This document shows positions 24,789 through 34,445 of a DNA stretch of 64,000 nucleotides, one piece after another; the stretch's first letter is position 1, and each line of letters starts with the position of its first letter. Position numbers and translations under genes: made by a program. The DNA lies in the NCBI RefSeq assembly GCF_014672715.2, contig NZ_CP058566.2, positions 620,001 through 684,000 on the forward strand, given 5' to 3'. The stretch is from Dehalogenimonas etheniformans. GTDB taxonomy: Bacteria; Chloroflexota; Dehalococcoidia; Dehalococcoidales; Dehalococcoidaceae. Below the pieces are notes generated by a model that made no database searches, was not told the DNA's origin, and saw nothing but the letters and a program-made list of their open reading frames with translations.

Positions 24789-26519
24789 TCAATTCCTTAA
24801 TGAGGCATTGAAAGCCGCTGCTTTTTCAAATAATTCCCGGGCAGTATCAGCGGCTGCGCGGCTGTTCTGGCCAGAAATCATGGAAGCTAATTCGGCCAAC
24901 AAGCCATCCTCCGATAATTCAGACAGGGCACTGGTCATGCGGTCCTCGTCAAGGACTTTGCTGACGTTAAAATGGCGGGACCCGTAACAGGCTATCTGGG
25001 GTAGATGAGTGATACAGATCACCTGATGTGATAGAGAAAGTTTTGATAATTTGCGGCCGATAACCACGCCGGATCTCCCGCCGACTCCGATATCGATCTC
25101 ATCGAAAATGAGCACTGGAACCCTATCCGCCGCTGCTAATGACGTTTTTATAGCCAGGGTGAAGCGGGACAACTCTCCGGTAGAGGCGATTTTTACAAGG
25201 GGCAGGAAGGGTTCTCCCGGGTTGGTGGAAACGAGAAATTCAACTTTGTCAGTACCTGTTAGGTCGTATTTGACTTTGCGCGAATCGAGTAGGGTCAAAC
25301 CATCCGTCGACTCTTCGTTCTGTATCGAGACACGGAATCGGGCATTCGCCATACCCAATTCATCCAATTCGAGATTAACGGCCTGGTCCAGCTTAACAGC
25401 AGCGGCTTGCCTTCTCTCCGTCAGGGTAGCTCCAAGCTTGGCCAGAGCCTGACGGGTGGTTTCGCTCTCTTTCGCAAGAGCGATCTTCCGGTCATCCAGA
25501 CAAGAGAAAGCTTCAAGTTCCTGCTGTGTTTTTTGTGCGTACTCCAGAATGGCAGAGATGCTACCGCCGTATTTTCGTTTCAGGTCTCGAATAAGCCCGA
25601 TCCGGGTTTCGACTTCTTCCAGTCGCGAAGGGTCGGCATCCACCCGCATGACGTAAGAACGAACTTCTCTTGCTACCTCGGTTAATTCGAAGAGGGCATT
25701 CCTGACAACTTCGGCTTGAGCTTTCACCCGATTGTCTATCGCCGCCAGTTTTTCAATCGTTCCGGCTGCTTTAGAAAGACTGTGTGTTACCGGGGGCTCG
25801 ATACCCTCTCCATCCAGAATATATTCCGCTTCCTGGGCCAGGTCCTTGAGTTTCTCGGCTGAGGTGAGAATCCTGCGTTCTTCCTCAAGGCTTACATCTT
25901 CATTTTCGGCCAATGCTGCCCGTTCGATCTCCCGGTATTGGAATGAAAGGAAATCCTGCTGCCTGGACATGTCGGCTTCCCGGGCTCTTATGTTTTCGAT
26001 TTCACTGTTCAGGTCAGAAAGCGTTTTTGCGGTCTGTGAAAAATCATGTCTCATGCTCAACGTCCCGACATAACTATCAAGATAATCCAGGTGGCTTGAT
26101 GGATTCAGCAGTGACAAGTGTTGGCTCTGCCCGTGGATCTCGACCAGTTTCTGCCCGATTTCCCGCATGAAAGAGCGCTGAACCGTCATGCCGTTTAGTC
26201 GAATCGTCGGTCGGCTGCCCCGTTTCAACGATAGGGACATGGTCATGGTGCAATCTTCTATGTCAATCCCTTGCCCGCGTAGACTGTCCAACACGTCACT
26301 TCGGGCGGAAAGATCAAAAGTCCCTTCGACCCGGCATTCCGTCGCTCCAAAGCGGATGGCGGTTTCGTCCAGTTTCCCTGAAAGCAGGGCTGAAATGGCA
26401 TCGATCACCAGGGATTTGCCGGCACCGGTTTCACCGGTGATGATGTTTAAAGTTTCACCCGGCGACCAGTCGATCTCATCGATTATGCCGAAATTTCTAA
26501 CTAGCAGACGTACTAGCAA
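24789..26519 (-). CDS. recN: DNA repair protein RecN
   Basis: SMC-like ATPase of double-strand-break repair. At 576 residues it is a normal length. Walker A (ITGETGAGKS) is near residues 28-37, long coiled-coil arms span about residues 150-370, and the signature (TGELSRF) and Walker B (VLIFDEIDIGVGG) lie near residues 440-485. The start is TTG 26519. It is followed directly by a DMT transporter gene. Confidence 0.94.
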   Translation of the reverse strand: MLVRLLVRNFGIIDEIDWSPGETLNIITGETGAGKSLVIDAISALLSGKLDETAIRFGATECRVEGTFDLSARSDVLDSLRGQGIDIEDCTMTMSLSLKRGSRPTIRLNGMTVQRSFMREIGQKLVEIHGQSQHLSLLNPSSHLDYLDSYVGTLSMRHDFSQTAKTLSDLNSEIENIRAREADMSRQQDFLSFQYREIERAALAENEDVSLEEERRILTSAEKLKDLAQEAEYILDGEGIEPPVTHSLSKAAGTIEKLAAIDNRVKAQAEVVRNALFELTEVAREVRSYVMRVDADPSRLEEVETRIGLIRDLKRKYGGSISAILEYAQKTQQELEAFSCLDDRKIALAKESETTRQALAKLGATLTERRQAAAVKLDQAVNLELDELGMANARFRVSIQNEESTDGLTLLDSRKVKYDLTGTDKVEFLVSTNPGEPFLPLVKIASTGELSRFTLAIKTSLAAADRVPVLIFDEIDIGVGGRSGVVIGRKLSKLSLSHQVICITHLPQIACYGSRHFNVSKVLDEDRMTSALSELSEDGLLAELASMISGQNSRAAADTARELFEKAAAFNASLRN

Positions 26520-26715
26520 AATATTGATCCCAAGTTGTGCCTGAACGTTTCCGGAAATGCCCGTAATTGTGTCACAAAAAAGCGGGGCGGCACAAATCCC
26601 TCAACCCGATCGCGGTCCAATGTAGAATCTAACCGAGGTGGACGATGCCGGATTTGTTCCATTCGAAAGAAAATCGGAGGCTGTACGTCAGTAGGGCAAA
26701 TTTGTTTTACGGGTT

Positions 26716-27210
26716 CTATGCAATAAGTTCCCGAAGCGTTTTAAGGTTGATGGTGTCTTCCTTATTGTATTCCAGAAGGCTTTTCAAAGCCTCTTCGTCA
26801 TAATTGTTGACGTATTGCCACCACAACCTTACAGCATGATAACCATTGACTCCCGGCAAATTGCGACCTATGCCAAGCATAACCTCAATTTTTTTCAAAC
26901 CACCTCGAAGACCTTTTCGGTGACAACGGTGCATCAGATCGCAATGGGCAAAACCTTCTTCTACCAGGTCGACGCCCAAGCGGGTCTTAATGTAGGGGAG
27001 GTCAAACCGTTCTCCATTGAAGGTGTAAACGGTTTCAACACCATCCAGGGCTTGCAGCAAACTTTCGGGCGTAATGCGATCACCCACCAGCTGAATGAAT
27101 TCCTCGGAGTTGCCATTGCAGCGGTGAATGCCGATTACAGTGATAGGGCAGTATTCCGGAGATAGTCCGGTGGTCTCGATATCGAGATAGGCTTCACATT
27201 TTTCGGTCAT
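26716..27210 (-). CDS. RNase H-like 3'-5' exonuclease (YprB-type)
   Basis: A 164-residue DEDD-type nuclease domain. YLDIETTGL near the N-terminus holds the first Asp and Glu, TFNGERFDLPYI holds the second Asp, and YNKEDTINLKTL near the end holds the last Asp. I chose ATG 27210 because an extended -10 (TGG-TATAAT) ends 11 bases upstream. The ATGs further up overlap or precede that promoter. Acts on DNA or RNA; the substrate is unknown. Confidence 0.82.
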   Translation of the reverse strand: MTEKCEAYLDIETTGLSPEYCPITVIGIHRCNGNSEEFIQLVGDRITPESLLQALDGVETVYTFNGERFDLPYIKTRLGVDLVEEGFAHCDLMHRCHRKGLRGGLKKIEVMLGIGRNLPGVNGYHAVRLWWQYVNNYDEEALKSLLEYNKEDTINLKTLRELIA

Positions 27211-27220
27211 GGCTTGATCC

Positions 27221-27229
27221 ATTATACCA
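27221..27229 (-). promoter_or_regulatory. Extended -10 promoter of the exonuclease gene
   Basis: TGGTATAAT on the reverse strand. The space to ATG 27210 is 10 bases, so the message would have almost no leader. Confidence 0.5.
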
Positions 27230-27354
27230 AAAGCGCCTCCGACAGGCTTATATGACATAAAAATGCGGTAATTACGATTAATCAATATTTATTACGAACC
27301 ACGTTTTTGCCTCAAAACACCCAATTATCAATATAAAGGAAGGCGAAAAATGAA

Positions 27355-28074
27355 TCAGCGCTTGATGCCGGGGAATTTTTGGATCAGTTCATCGAATGCC
27401 TGAAACCAACGAAGTTTGACTTCATCGGTCCAGGTGGGATCGAAATCAGGGAATTTGGACATCAGCATCTGGCCGAGCGATTGCACCGGGGGGCTGGGGG
27501 GAAAAGCCAGTTGTTCGTTTGATGGTGTGGGGGGATCGGGATTTTGTTCCACGACTGTGTCGTTGCCTCTTGGCAGGTTGCGCCGGGATTTACGGCTGGA
27601 AGTCGTGGTATGAAACGCTTTGGACTTGCGGGTTACGAATGGCGATAGAGATATGCCGCCGTCCTGCGCCAGCCCGATGTAGAATTTGATGCATTTGCGG
27701 CCGACGTCAGCGGCAATCTGGAAATGCTCCTTAAGTTTTTCTTCCATTTGGGCGTAGGTTGCGTTCGCCGGTTCGAGTTCCATTAAGAAAAAAGGATACG
27801 CCTCTTGCGTAAGCTGTTTAAGTAGATTAGACCTCTGAACGCCCTTTGTTAGAATTATCTGTTTCAGCCTGAGAGTAGGGACTCCGTTCCCGTCGATCAT
27901 TTTTAGGTATTTCAGGGCTCCGATCAATTGGCCGCCGGTAGATCCGGAAAGTTTATCGCCCCAAAAACTCCTGTCGATGCGGGCTGGAACCGCGGCCTGA
28001 AGTCCGTCCAAAAAATTCCAGAATGTCCGGTAGGACACATACGGCGGTAGCGTTTTGGAATTAGAAGTCGTCAT
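27355..28074 (-). CDS. DUF5343 family protein
   Basis: A 239-residue protein. The first 150 residues match the DUF5343 pattern (PPYVSYRTFWNFLD, RIDRSFW, GSTGGQLIGALKYLKMID). The rest is a low-complexity Pro/Ser linker and a short C-terminal helix pair. The function of the family is not established. It is divergent from the small gene at 28271 across a region with repeated GGACAAA motifs. Confidence 0.75.
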   Translation of the reverse strand: MTTSNSKTLPPYVSYRTFWNFLDGLQAAVPARIDRSFWGDKLSGSTGGQLIGALKYLKMIDGNGVPTLRLKQIILTKGVQRSNLLKQLTQEAYPFFLMELEPANATYAQMEEKLKEHFQIAADVGRKCIKFYIGLAQDGGISLSPFVTRKSKAFHTTTSSRKSRRNLPRGNDTVVEQNPDPPTPSNEQLAFPPSPPVQSLGQMLMSKFPDFDPTWTDEVKLRWFQAFDELIQKFPGIKR

Positions 28075-28103
28075 GGCTTGGTTAGGTTCATTTTAGGTTA
28101 GAG

Positions 28104-28198
28104 GGACAAAAATGACAAGCTTTCTTGGACAAAAATTTTACACCACTGTGGACAAATAATTTTGTCAATTGGAATCAATCCGGACAAACTTGGACAAC
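28104..28198 (+). repeat. Array of five GGACAAA/GGACAAC motifs
   Basis: Copies start at 28104, 28127, 28150, 28182 and 28192, with spacings of 23, 23, 32 and 10 bases, near one to three helical turns. The array lies between the divergent DUF5343 gene and the small gene before ftsA. It looks like a multi-site operator or an iteron set. Confidence 0.55.
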
Positions 28199-28270
28199 AA
28201 TTGACGGTTGCTTTTTCCGGCGTTTAAGATAGCTGCAAATTTCAAGAGAAAAAAAGAGGGGGAAACAAAA

Positions 28271-28480
28271 ATGGGTACGGCAATCGACTATCAAAAGGTA
28301 ATGACCGAGATCGTCTACATCAACCTTCCGGGTCCGCAGGAACCGACCCCGGGTATGAGCGGCGGCGAACTCCTGCACGGTTTCTTGGCTGAGCTTCGGA
28401 CCGGTTCCGATGCAGCTCAGAGGGCTTTCATCGATAGTCTGTGTGTCAAGTGGAACGTTCGCTACCGCGAAGGAAAATAG
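28271..28480 (+). CDS. Conserved-looking small protein upstream of ftsA
   Basis: A 69-residue protein that I do not recognise. It has no membrane segment. AGAGGGGGA lies just before ATG 28271. It ends 34 bases before ftsA on the same strand, so it is probably part of the ftsA-ftsZ operon and may be a division-related factor; this is only inferred from position. Confidence 0.6.
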   Translation: MGTAIDYQKVMTEIVYINLPGPQEPTPGMSGGELLHGFLAELRTGSDAAQRAFIDSLCVKWNVRYREGK

Positions 28481-28514
28481 GCCGACAGGCGCAAGATAAG
28501 GAAGAGGAAACATT

Positions 28515-29711
28515 ATGAAAAAAAGACTTGCTGCCATTGACGTCGGTACAACTAAGATCTGTACCATTATGGGCGATGCCGATGATTCCGGTATCCGTAT
28601 CATGGGTGTAGGTACCGTCCCGTCGCTTGGCTTACAAAAAGGCATGGTCGTTAACCTGAACGAAGCCAGGGATGCCATCAAGCGCTCCGTGGTCATGGCT
28701 GAGCAATCGGCCGGATACAGAATCGAATCCGCGGTAATCAACATCACCGGCAGGCACATCCATTCCTCTAACAACCGCGGGGTCATCGCCATCTCTCGTA
28801 AAGATGAAATCATTCGCCAGGCTGATGTCAACCGCGCCCTGGAAGTAGCTAAAAACACAGCGATCCCGGCTGACCGCCGCTTGCTTCATCTCCTGCCGCT
28901 CGACTTCACTGTGGACGGCCAGGAAGGTGTGAAGAGCCCGGTCGGCATGCACGGTTTCAAATTGGAAGTAGAAACCCATATGGTCACCGCTTCTGCCACC
29001 GCGGTAGAAAACCTGGGTAAATGTGTCAAAGCCGCCGGCATCGAGATCGACGAGATGGTCTTCAGCCCTCTCGCCTGCGCCGAAGCGGTCCTTTCCGCGG
29101 ATGAACTCCAGGACGGGGTCATTCTAGCCGATATCGGCGGCGGCACTACCGACATCGCCGTTTTCAAAGAAGGCAAACCCGTTCACACATCGGTCTTGCC
29201 GGTAGCCGGCTATCAGATTACTCATGATATCTCGGTCGGCCTTGGCGTCAGTTGGGAATTGGCCGAGGAGATCAAGATGCGCTACGGCAATGTCTACCCG
29301 TTTGACGAAAAAGCTTCCGATCAGGAAGTGACCGAAGGTGGACATACGTTCCCGTTGTCTCAGGTAAGCGAAATCATCCGTTCACGCGTTGAGGAAATGG
29401 TTCGTCTAGCCCTCCTCGAAGTACCCGGCGAGGATTACCAGAGCCTGCTGCGAGGTGGCGTGGTCCTCACCGGCGGCACCTGTAACCTTCCCGGTATCTC
29501 CGAACTCGGAGCCGAGGTGGCCCATCTGCCGGTCCGCATCGGCATGCCTCCAGCCATGTATGGTGTGTCCGAGAAACTGAGCGATCCTTCGTTCGCTACC
29601 AGCCTTGGGCTCATTATGTGGAAGGCCAGGAGCCGGAACGAAATGCAGGCGCCCCCGAGCACCTCACCGTCCGAAGGCGGCGGGTTGTTCGGTCTGTTCA
29701 AGAGAAAATAA
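28515..29711 (+). CDS. ftsA: Cell division protein FtsA
   Basis: Actin-like ATPase that tethers FtsZ to the membrane. At 398 residues it is a normal length. AAIDVGTTKI near residue 6 is the phosphate-1 loop, ILADIGGGTTDIAVF near residue 202 is phosphate-2, and VVLTGGTCNLPGI near residue 316 is the adenosine motif. The end GGGLFGLFKRK is the amphipathic membrane anchor. GGAAGAGGAAAC lies before ATG 28515. ftsZ follows by 47 bases. Confidence 0.95.
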   Translation: MKKRLAAIDVGTTKICTIMGDADDSGIRIMGVGTVPSLGLQKGMVVNLNEARDAIKRSVVMAEQSAGYRIESAVINITGRHIHSSNNRGVIAISRKDEIIRQADVNRALEVAKNTAIPADRRLLHLLPLDFTVDGQEGVKSPVGMHGFKLEVETHMVTASATAVENLGKCVKAAGIEIDEMVFSPLACAEAVLSADELQDGVILADIGGGTTDIAVFKEGKPVHTSVLPVAGYQITHDISVGLGVSWELAEEIKMRYGNVYPFDEKASDQEVTEGGHTFPLSQVSEIIRSRVEEMVRLALLEVPGEDYQSLLRGGVVLTGGTCNLPGISELGAEVAHLPVRIGMPPAMYGVSEKLSDPSFATSLGLIMWKARSRNEMQAPPSTSPSEGGGLFGLFKRK

Positions 29712-29758
29712 AAAGAATATCGCAAAAATAAAAAAGAAAGAGAAAAACGAGGAGTACT

Positions 29759-30883
29759 ATGGCTAGAACGATTTATGTCCCAAGTGGCGCAAAAATCAAA
29801 GTAATAGGCTGCGGCGGTGCCGGTTGTAACGCTATCACCCGGATGGTCCGCGAGCAGATTCGTGGCGTTGAATTCATCGCCATGAACACGGATGCCCAAG
29901 CTCTGGCGATCACCGAAGCCCCCCTCCGCATTCAGCTGGGTGAGAAATGCACCCGCGGTCTGGGCGCCGGCGGCGACAATAAGATGGGCCGCAAGGCCGC
30001 GGAAGAAAGCCGCGAAGATATTTTGAAGGTTGTCGAAGGTTCCGACATGGTTTTCGTAACCGCCGGTATGGGCGGCGGCACAGGCACCGGTTCTGCGGCA
30101 GTCGTAGCCGCTGCGGCCAAGGCCACCGGCGCTCTCACCATCGGCGTAGTCACCAAGCCCTTCGGCTTTGAAGGCACTCACCGCATGAAGGTCGCCGAAG
30201 AAGGTATCACCGAGCTCATGCCCAATGTCGATACCATGATCCTGATCCCGAATGACAGATTGTTCGAAATTTGCGATAACAAGACCGGCGTTGACGGCGC
30301 CTTCCGCATGGCTGATGAAGTCCTGCATCACGGCGTCCAGGCCATCGCCGAAGTCATCACCGTCCCCGGCATCATCAACCTGGACTACGCTGACGTCCGC
30401 GCCGTAATGAAAGACGCCGGCCCGGCCTGGATGAGCATCGGTCATGGCAAGGGCAACAACCGCGCTGCCATGGCGGCCAAGGCTGCTCTTAGCAGCCCTC
30501 TCTTGGATGTATCTGTTGATGGTTCCACCGGCTGTATCTTCAATGTGGTCGGCCCGGAGAACCTGACCCTCTTCGAAGTCAATGAAGCTGCCGACGTAAT
30601 CCGTCAGGCTGTCGATCCCGAAGCCAACGTCATCTTCGGCGTCGGCACCGATGAGAGCCTCAGGGATGAGGTCAGGCTCACCCTTATCGCCACCGGCTTT
30701 GCCGACAAGAACACGTCCGTTGGCTCCCGCGACAAAGAGATCACTCGTTTACTGCGCAACATCAAGACCGAAAAGGAACTCGAAATCCCGGCTTTCCTGC
30801 GGCAGCGAGGGCTCGCTGGCGTCCGCCGGCCAGAACCGGCCCGCTCGACCCCGACCGCTTCATATAGTTCCAAAAGGTGGTAG
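29759..30883 (+). CDS. ftsZ: Cell division protein FtsZ
   Basis: Tubulin-like GTPase of the division ring, 374 residues. The GTP-binding GGGTGTGSA motif is near residue 105. The conserved C-terminal peptide LEIPAFLRQ, the usual FtsA contact, is about 27 residues from the end, followed by a basic tail. The linker between the globular domain and this peptide is short. Downstream is a GC-rich stem-loop at 30906. Confidence 0.97.
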   Translation: MARTIYVPSGAKIKVIGCGGAGCNAITRMVREQIRGVEFIAMNTDAQALAITEAPLRIQLGEKCTRGLGAGGDNKMGRKAAEESREDILKVVEGSDMVFVTAGMGGGTGTGSAAVVAAAAKATGALTIGVVTKPFGFEGTHRMKVAEEGITELMPNVDTMILIPNDRLFEICDNKTGVDGAFRMADEVLHHGVQAIAEVITVPGIINLDYADVRAVMKDAGPAWMSIGHGKGNNRAAMAAKAALSSPLLDVSVDGSTGCIFNVVGPENLTLFEVNEAADVIRQAVDPEANVIFGVGTDESLRDEVRLTLIATGFADKNTSVGSRDKEITRLLRNIKTEKELEIPAFLRQRGLAGVRRPEPARSTPTASYSSKRW

Positions 30884-30905
30884 ACCCGGTTATTCCCTTA
30901 GACAT

Positions 30906-30932
30906 GGGGTGGCGGTTGGTTACCGCCACCCC
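30906..30932 (+). terminator. Stem-loop after ftsZ
   Basis: An 11-bp perfect stem (GGGGTGGCGGT / ACCGCCACCCC) with a 5-base loop. No T-run follows, so it may only attenuate readthrough into the winged-helix gene. Confidence 0.55.
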
Positions 30933-30946
30933 GCCTGGAGCTTGAT

Positions 30947-31273
30947 ATGGACTGCTCAATGACCAAAAATGAAATTGAATTATTCATGCGGGAGTTCGCT
31001 GACGACTATGAAAGCCAGGAGATGTTGCGTCTTCTCGGCCGTCACCCATACTGCCGCTTTAATCTACTGGCCCTGGCCGACAGTCTTGACATGAAACCCA
31101 AGGATATCGGCCGGACGATAAACCGCCTCCAGGAGAAAGGGCTTGTCAGGACCATCGAGTCCAAGGACAAAGCTCTCTACGCCCTGACTGAAAACAAGAC
31201 CTGGCGTGACCTGATTACCAAAACCGCAGCGCTTGATTATCGACAAATGGCAAAACTGGAGAGCGCACCTTAA
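30947..31273 (+). CDS. Winged-helix DNA-binding protein
   Basis: A 108-residue protein with a winged helix-turn-helix (FNLLALADSLDMKPKDIGRTINRL near residues 45-68), similar to MarR/ArsR-like folds. GGAG lies 8 bases before ATG 30947. It lies downstream of ftsZ and ahead of a terminator. It could be a regulator of this cluster; the target is unknown. Confidence 0.65.
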   Translation: MDCSMTKNEIELFMREFADDYESQEMLRLLGRHPYCRFNLLALADSLDMKPKDIGRTINRLQEKGLVRTIESKDKALYALTENKTWRDLITKTAALDYRQMAKLESAP

Positions 31274-31303
31274 ATTTGCTGTTTCCGCCTCATTAATACA
31301 GAA

Positions 31304-31339
31304 GAAAACCGCCGGGCTCCTCCTCCCCCGGCGGTTTTC
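31304..31339 (+). terminator. Rho-independent terminator after the winged-helix gene
   Basis: A 13-bp stem (GAAAACCGCCGGG / CCCGGCGGTTTTC) with a 10-base loop, followed by TTTT. Confidence 0.9.
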
Positions 31340-31367
31340 TTTTCCGCGTGTAACCGAAGCATTTGTT

Positions 31368-31376
31368 TGATATAAT
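31368..31376 (+). promoter_or_regulatory. Extended -10 promoter of hemW
   Basis: TGA-TATAAT, ending 12 bases before ATG 31389, with no ribosome binding site in between. It suggests a very short or absent leader. Confidence 0.5.
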
Positions 31377-31388
31377 TGACATAACATT

Positions 31389-32522
31389 ATGCCGGAATTA
31401 TCCCTGTATATTCACGTTCCCTTCTGCCTGAAGAAATGCAGCTACTGTTCATTCGTTTCATTTTCCGACCGGGCTCGGGATAAACAAAAATATGTTCAGG
31501 CTTTGATCGGAGAAATCACACTCGGCCAACGGGAGGGAGCCGCTGTAAGTACCGTGTACCTTGGTGGCGGTACTCCCAGCCTGCTGTCCGATCGCCAAAT
31601 CGGTTCGATTCTGGAAGGAATTCATAATCATTACGTCGTCGATACTGATGCTGAAGTCACCCTGGAGGCTAACCCGGGCACGGTGGACGAGGCATACCTA
31701 CAATCCATGCGAAAATTGGGTATCAATCGTCTGAGTCTGGGGATTCAAAGCCTGAGTGAAAAAGAATTGGCCTTTCTGGGCCGATGCCACACTGTGGAAG
31801 AATCTCGGCGTGCGGTAATTGAGGCGCGCCAGGCTGGTTTTGACAACCTGAGTTTGGATTTCATCTACGGCCTGCCAAATAGAAAATCCTGCCATTGGGA
31901 AACGATGCTTAATGAGATCATCGATCTCGGCGCAGAACACCTTTCCTTCTACGGCCTGACACTCGAGCCCGATACGCCGCTCGGCAAGATGGTCGCAAGT
32001 AATAAGACGCCGTCCCCTGATGCAGATCAGGCTGCCGAGGAATATGAAATCGCATCCCGAAAACTTATGGAGGCGGGTTATCGCCATTATGAGATTTCGA
32101 ATTGGGCAAAGCCGGGGTTCGAAAGCCGCCACAATACTGTTTATTGGCAGCGCGGCCAATATCTTGGTATCGGGGTTGCAGCCCATTCGTTTTTGGACGG
32201 ATCTCGTTTCTCCAACACCGTGAATCTTGATGAATATTTCATGAAGATCAAAAAAGGTCAATTACCCCGGGAAGACCTCGAGCCCATAAGCCCGGAACTT
32301 GCGTTGTCGGAAACCATCTTCCTGGGACTTCGCCTGGAAGAGGGAATCTCGATGAGTGACATCGGACATCAATTTAGTATAGACTTATCCAGCCGATTTT
32401 CCGCCGAGATAGCAGAGCTTTCGGGGCTGGGACTGGTTGAGGTGTCTGCTGATCGGCTGAAACTAACCCCCCGGGGGCGACTCCTGGGTAATGAGGTCTT
32501 TCTTCGCTTCCTACCGTCTTAG
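31389..32522 (+). CDS. hemW: Radical SAM protein HemW (CPO-like)
   Basis: A 377-residue radical SAM enzyme with the CxxxCxxC cluster motif (CLKKCSYC near residues 12-19) and the HemW-type continuation. It belongs to the HemN/HemW family; HemW members act as heme chaperones and lack true coproporphyrinogen dehydrogenase activity. The length favours HemW over HemN. lepA follows by 14 bases, the usual hemW-lepA pairing in reverse order. Confidence 0.88.
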   Translation: MPELSLYIHVPFCLKKCSYCSFVSFSDRARDKQKYVQALIGEITLGQREGAAVSTVYLGGGTPSLLSDRQIGSILEGIHNHYVVDTDAEVTLEANPGTVDEAYLQSMRKLGINRLSLGIQSLSEKELAFLGRCHTVEESRRAVIEARQAGFDNLSLDFIYGLPNRKSCHWETMLNEIIDLGAEHLSFYGLTLEPDTPLGKMVASNKTPSPDADQAAEEYEIASRKLMEAGYRHYEISNWAKPGFESRHNTVYWQRGQYLGIGVAAHSFLDGSRFSNTVNLDEYFMKIKKGQLPREDLEPISPELALSETIFLGLRLEEGISMSDIGHQFSIDLSSRFSAEIAELSGLGLVEVSADRLKLTPRGRLLGNEVFLRFLPS

Positions 32523-32536
32523 AATATAGGGAACTT

Positions 32537-34357
32537 ATGGAACAATGCTTCATTCGTAATTTTTGCATCATCGCCCATATCGACCACGGCAAGTCGACGC
32601 TCGCCGATCGGCTCATCGAAAGCACCGGCGCCATGCGGCGGGAAGAGATGAGCGAGCAGGTCATGGACCGGATGGAACTTGAACGGGAACGCGGCATCAC
32701 AATCAAGGCCAAGGCCATCCGGCTCAAATATATATCAGCGAATGGGCAGGAATATCTGCTTAATCTTATCGATACACCCGGACATGTCGATTTTTCCTAC
32801 GAAGTATCTCGTACCCTTGCCGCCTGCGAAGGGGCGGTGCTCCTTGTTGACGTTACCCAGGGTATTCAGGCCCAAACCCTGGCCAATGTGTATCTCGCCA
32901 TGGAGCACAACCTGGAGGTCATTCCGGCGTTAAATAAGGTCGATCTTCCCAGCGGTGAACCGGAACGGGTTATGTCAGAAGTGAAGAGCGTCCTAGGATA
33001 CTCTGAGACCGAAACGCTTAAGATTTCAGGTAAGACCGGTCAGGGTGTCCCCGAGCTCCTGGAAGCAATTGTGGCTCGGGTGCCTCCACCAAGCGGAAGC
33101 CCTGACAGTCCTCTCCGGGCTCTTATATTCGATTCCCATTATGATCCCTACAAGGGCGTTATTGCTTATCTCCGCGTCACCGACGGAAATATCAGGAGAG
33201 GCGACAAATTAAAACTCATGGGACAGGGCACCACTCTCGAGGTGTTGGAGGTCGGCTATTTCGATCCGGCGGAACACCCAGTCGATTCATTGTCTTCCGG
33301 CGAGGTCGGTTACATAGCTACGGGCCTTAAAACGGTCGGCGATTGTTCTGTCGGAGACACGGTTACTTCCCTCGCCAACCCCGCTGTCGAACCCCTAGTC
33401 GGTTACCGGCCTGCCAAACCAATGGTGTTCGCCGGCATTTACCCGACCACGGCTTCCGACTACCAGGAACTGCGGGAAGCCATGGAAAAACTCAAGTTGA
33501 ACGATGCCTCCCTTTCATATGAAATGGAAAATTCCCCGCTATTGGGTCATGGTTTTCGTTGCGGCTTTCTCGGCCTGCTCCACATGGACATTGTTTACGA
33601 ACGGCTCGAGCGGGAGTTCGGGTTATCGCTGGTCGTCACCGCGCCGGGGGTGAGCTACGTCATCACCAAGACCAACGGTGAAGTCGTTACTGTGATCAAT
33701 CCTTCCGAACTGCCTATGCCCACGGAAATTGCCGGTATGGAAGAACCCTGGGTTAAAGTGCGGATTCTTACGCCTTCCAAATACATCGGCCCGATCATGG
33801 AACTTGAGCAGGCTAGCGGCGGCGTCCACCGCCACACCGAGTTTTTGGGGTCAGCTTCGGGTACCGAAGGTGCCCAGAGGGTGCAACTGGATTACGATAT
33901 GCCGCTCCGGTCGATGCTGACCACTTTTTACGACCAGCTAAAAAGCAGATCCAACGGCTACGCCTCTCTCGATTACGAATTAGAGGGCTACCGCGAGGCT
34001 CAACTTGCCAGGATCGATGTGCTGGTGAATAACACGTTGGTTGACGCTTTCAGCCGCATCGTTCCGCCGGAACAGGCTCACGATGTGGGTAAAGCGCTGG
34101 TCCAAAAGTTGAAAGAGGCTATTCCCCGGCAGCTTTTTGCCGTCCCCATACAGGCGGCTATAGGCGGCCGCATCGTTGCCCGAGCTGATATCCCCGCCCG
34201 CCGTAAAGATGTCCTTGCCAAATGCTACGGAGGCGATATTACACGTAAACGGAAACTTCTGGAGAAACAGAAGGAAGGCAAGAAGAAAATGAAGTCTATC
34301 GGCCAGGTAGAAGTGCCCAAGGAAGCCTTTCTTTCTGTGCTCAAAACGGAATTCTAA
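32537..34357 (+). CDS. lepA: Elongation factor 4 (LepA)
   Basis: Translational GTPase that back-translocates or remodels stalled ribosomes. At 606 residues it is a normal length. The G1 motif HIDHGKST is near residue 14, DTPGH near residue 80 and NKVD near residue 133, and the LepA-specific C-terminal domain ends in KEAFLSVLKTEF. Co-directional with hemW. Confidence 0.97.
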   Translation: MEQCFIRNFCIIAHIDHGKSTLADRLIESTGAMRREEMSEQVMDRMELERERGITIKAKAIRLKYISANGQEYLLNLIDTPGHVDFSYEVSRTLAACEGAVLLVDVTQGIQAQTLANVYLAMEHNLEVIPALNKVDLPSGEPERVMSEVKSVLGYSETETLKISGKTGQGVPELLEAIVARVPPPSGSPDSPLRALIFDSHYDPYKGVIAYLRVTDGNIRRGDKLKLMGQGTTLEVLEVGYFDPAEHPVDSLSSGEVGYIATGLKTVGDCSVGDTVTSLANPAVEPLVGYRPAKPMVFAGIYPTTASDYQELREAMEKLKLNDASLSYEMENSPLLGHGFRCGFLGLLHMDIVYERLEREFGLSLVVTAPGVSYVITKTNGEVVTVINPSELPMPTEIAGMEEPWVKVRILTPSKYIGPIMELEQASGGVHRHTEFLGSASGTEGAQRVQLDYDMPLRSMLTTFYDQLKSRSNGYASLDYELEGYREAQLARIDVLVNNTLVDAFSRIVPPEQAHDVGKALVQKLKEAIPRQLFAVPIQAAIGGRIVARADIPARRKDVLAKCYGGDITRKRKLLEKQKEGKKKMKSIGQVEVPKEAFLSVLKTEF

Positions 34358-34445
34358 TTTGTATCCGTTTTCGCCAATCTCGATGTTTGAGAGGCGATAA
34401 ACCTTGTGTTAATATGCGGCAACTATACTACGAGAGTTATTCATA

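Noticed and set aside
29435-30445. 336-codon reverse reading frame across ftsA/ftsZ
   Set aside because: Antisense to two certain genes; the His/Asp/Gly-rich composition is an artefact of GC-rich codon use.
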